A stretch of 33,540 nucleotides of DNA. It comes from JAUJOE01 sp038252945. GTDB lineage: Bacteria; Actinomycetota; Actinomycetes; Propionibacteriales; Nocardioidaceae. The position numbers and the translations under genes are program-made. Under the pieces are notes generated by a model. That model did not search any database. It was not told the origin of the DNA and saw only the letters and a list, made by a program, of their open reading frames with translations. How positions within the stretch are numbered: the stretch's first letter is position 1; each line of letters starts with the position of its first letter. The DNA is taken from positions 1 to 33,540 of the forward strand of contig JBBSHN010000015.1 of NCBI GenBank assembly GCA_038252945.1, given 5' to 3'. Shown in pieces: positions 32,138-33,540 of this stretch.

Positions 32138-33139
32138 CTAGCCGTTTGCGCCGCTGGTGTTGATGGGGCCGTTGACACCGTGCGGGAAGAACCCGCCCTT
32201 CGTGGCCTTCTTAGGCGTCAGGTAGACCACGTTGAGCACCCTCGCGGCCGGTCGGCTGAAGGCGATGCTGTGTTTGTCGGCCGGGACCAGGTTCGACCGG
32301 TCAGGCATGCCGATACCACGGTCGACGTCGCGCTTGCCGTCGAGACTGTCACGCGCGTCGGAGATCGCCCGGGCGGCGGCGAAGAGGTCCTTGCCGTACA
32401 AGCTCGTACGGATGATTCCAGCGTGATAGGCCTCGACCGCGAGAATCCCGGCAGCCGCGTCCAGGTACGTCTTGTTGTTGATCAGCGGAGCCGCGCCCTT
32501 GTATGCGGTGACGCCCACGTCTTCGAAGATGAAGGCGCCGAGCAGAAAATTGTTCTCGTTCGCGTATGGATCGAAGGCCTGGTGCGGACCGATGAGGCCG
32601 GCTGCCCGAGCGGCGGCGGTGAAGCTCTGCTTGATGTTGATGCTCGGCCGCGACACCTTGGCTGCGCCAAGGGTGTGGCGCAGGAACATGACGTGGGAGA
32701 CCTCGTCATGAGCGATCTCGGTTGCATAGTTTCTGATGTCGCGGCTGGAGAAGTGCACCTTGCGGCCACCGGTGACGCCGCCGTGATTTCCTTTGCCTGT
32801 GGTCAAGCTGTGGTCGAGACCGTGGCCGAACGCCGCGTAGGAGTAAAACTCCGCCTCGAGATACTCGAGGTTGAGTGCGAAGTTCAAGATGGCGCTGTCA
32901 CTGACCGGTGCTGCGCTCGCCGCGTCAGCGAGAACGGCTCCGGGGGTGCCCATCGGGGCTGCTCCGGCGATCGCTGAGGGACGAGACGTGGCCGCGCCGG
33001 CAGTGTCAAGGCCAGACAGAGCGGTTGCCCCGACGACTCCAAGGCCAGCGAGTCCAGCGGTCTGGAGAAAGCGACGACGATCCGTAGCGTTTTCGGCACT
33101 ACGGTCAATCATGTCTGCTACAACGTGCTTGCCGAACAT
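32138..33139 (-). CDS. Tat-exported ferritin-like domain protein
   Basis: The 333-residue protein starts with a twin-arginine signal: 'DRRRFLQTAGLAGLGVVGATA' (key R21-R22-R23-F24-L25) and an alanine-rich cleavage region near 50. The mature part is a ferritin-like four-helix bundle: 'NLEYLEAEFY' (90-99), 'EIAHDEVSHVMFLRHTL' (141-157), 'FIFEDVGVTAY' (203-213) and 'AVEAYHAGIIRT' (235-246). The two E-x-x-H motifs (Glu146/His149 and Glu236/His239) suit a di-metal centre. Relatives include bacterial ferritin-like and plant desiccation-related proteins; the role is probably in oxidative or drying stress outside the membrane, but that is inference. The ATG at 33139 follows GGAGG. Confidence 0.87.
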   Translation of the reverse strand: MFGKHVVADMIDRSAENATDRRRFLQTAGLAGLGVVGATALSGLDTAGAATSRPSAIAGAAPMGTPGAVLADAASAAPVSDSAILNFALNLEYLEAEFYSYAAFGHGLDHSLTTGKGNHGGVTGGRKVHFSSRDIRNYATEIAHDEVSHVMFLRHTLGAAKVSRPSINIKQSFTAAARAAGLIGPHQAFDPYANENNFLLGAFIFEDVGVTAYKGAAPLINNKTYLDAAAGILAVEAYHAGIIRTSLYGKDLFAAARAISDARDSLDGKRDVDRGIGMPDRSNLVPADKHSIAFSRPAARVLNVVYLTPKKATKGGFFPHGVNGPINTSGANG

Positions 33140-33540
33140 TGATCCTCCACAAGGGTAGGTGCTGCCGCACTAACCCACGCATGCATGGACATGCGCCGGG
33201 GAGATCGGACGAACTCCAAGACTTCGCGGGGACCTAAGAATGCACTCCCTCCGATGGCCTGAACACTGATCTCCTGCGATGCTCGGCTTGCCAGGGCAGC
33301 CGATTGCCGCCTCTTGAGGCTATGCCAAGACTATGACTTTGTCACTGGCAGAACCAAAAAATCTTGACGGACAATAACTCTTTGTTGGCCGATCGTCTCC
33401 AGTGCTGCATCGGGCCAAGTAATGTACCGAGCCATCTGGGTACGATGACGTTCTTTGCGGAATGGACTCTGATGCACGACGCGGCACCGCCTTCCAGCCC
33501 TCGCAGCATGACACGCGCCTCCGTGCGCGGACCGCTGCCC
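33140..33540. other. Right-edge non-coding stretch
   Basis: I see no convincing gene in these 401 bases. They hold a candidate promoter for the ferritin-like gene (33317-33345) and a short inverted repeat GCATG-CATGGA-CATGC (33179-33194). A plus-strand frame from ATG 33445, or ATG 33472, runs off the window for only 32 or 23 codons and could be the start of the next gene; its ribosome binding site is poor. Confidence 0.5.
33317..33345 (-). promoter_or_regulatory. Candidate promoter of the ferritin-like gene
   Basis: On the minus strand GTGACA (33345-33340) and TAGCCT (33322-33317) are separated by 17 bp, a fair match to a housekeeping promoter. It would leave a leader of about 170 nt before the ATG at 33139, which is long. 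Confidence 0.3.

Noticed and set aside
33320..33514. 64-codon minus-strand frame at the right edge
   Set aside because: There is no ribosome binding site or motif, its composition is unlike the neighbouring proteins, and it overlaps the candidate promoter of the ferritin-like gene.
33445..33540. Possible start of a plus-strand gene running off the right edge
   Set aside because: Only 32 codons are visible, the ribosome binding site is poor and no family is recognisable, so it was not listed as a gene.

Overview
The window looks like chromosomal DNA of a high-GC actinomycete (Actinomycetota). The evidence is GC-rich coding sequence, many GTG starts, GTGA/ATGA stop-start overlaps inside operons, hairpins without T-tracts, and an actinobacterial-style CtaG/CoxBAC cluster. 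The genus cannot be named from sequence alone. No tRNA, rRNA, CRISPR array, insertion sequence or integrase was seen.

Region 1 (1-16.9 kb) is a catabolic and uptake island. After the tail of an unknown gene come a secreted beta-propeller protein and a prolyl-oligopeptidase-type peptidase, both on the minus strand. A tightly packed plus-strand operon follows: a family 5 solute-binding protein, two DppB/DppC permeases, two DppD/DppF ATPases, a Rieske mononuclear-iron oxygenase and a monomeric-sarcosine-oxidase-like flavoenzyme. Facing it on the minus strand are an S58 (DmpA-type) aminopeptidase, an S15/CocE-type hydrolase and a TetR regulator. A histone-deacetylase/acetylpolyamine-amidohydrolase-like enzyme diverges from them. 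My inference is import of an N-methylated or betaine-like compound, probably joined through amide or ester bonds, followed by hydrolysis and oxidative N-demethylation. The substrate is not known.

Region 2 (16.9-19.7 kb) has a DinB/DUF664 protein, a small membrane coiled-coil protein and a 14-TM-type MFS exporter, all on the minus strand. Three 22-bp tandem repeats lie upstream of the exporter.

Region 3 (19.7-26.9 kb) is a terminal oxidase locus: a small membrane protein and CtaG on the minus strand, then a divergent cupredoxin-like protein, CoxB, CoxA and CoxC on the plus strand. A small membrane protein and a Sco-TlpA fusion follow on the minus strand. The fusion puts copper delivery and CuA thiol reduction in one polypeptide next to the oxidase it would mature.

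Region 4 (27.1-31.7 kb) is a five-gene minus-strand lipid-modification operon: COG2907 flavoprotein, DUF1365, CFA-synthase paralogue, SDR and SRPBCC. It ends in two strong hairpins. The CFA paralogue lacks two of the residues that hold bicarbonate in E. coli Cfa, so it may make a methylated rather than a cyclopropane product.

Region 5 (31.7-33.5 kb) has a Tat-exported ferritin-like protein, a 53-codon small gene with a good ribosome binding site, a terminator hairpin, and a non-coding right edge.
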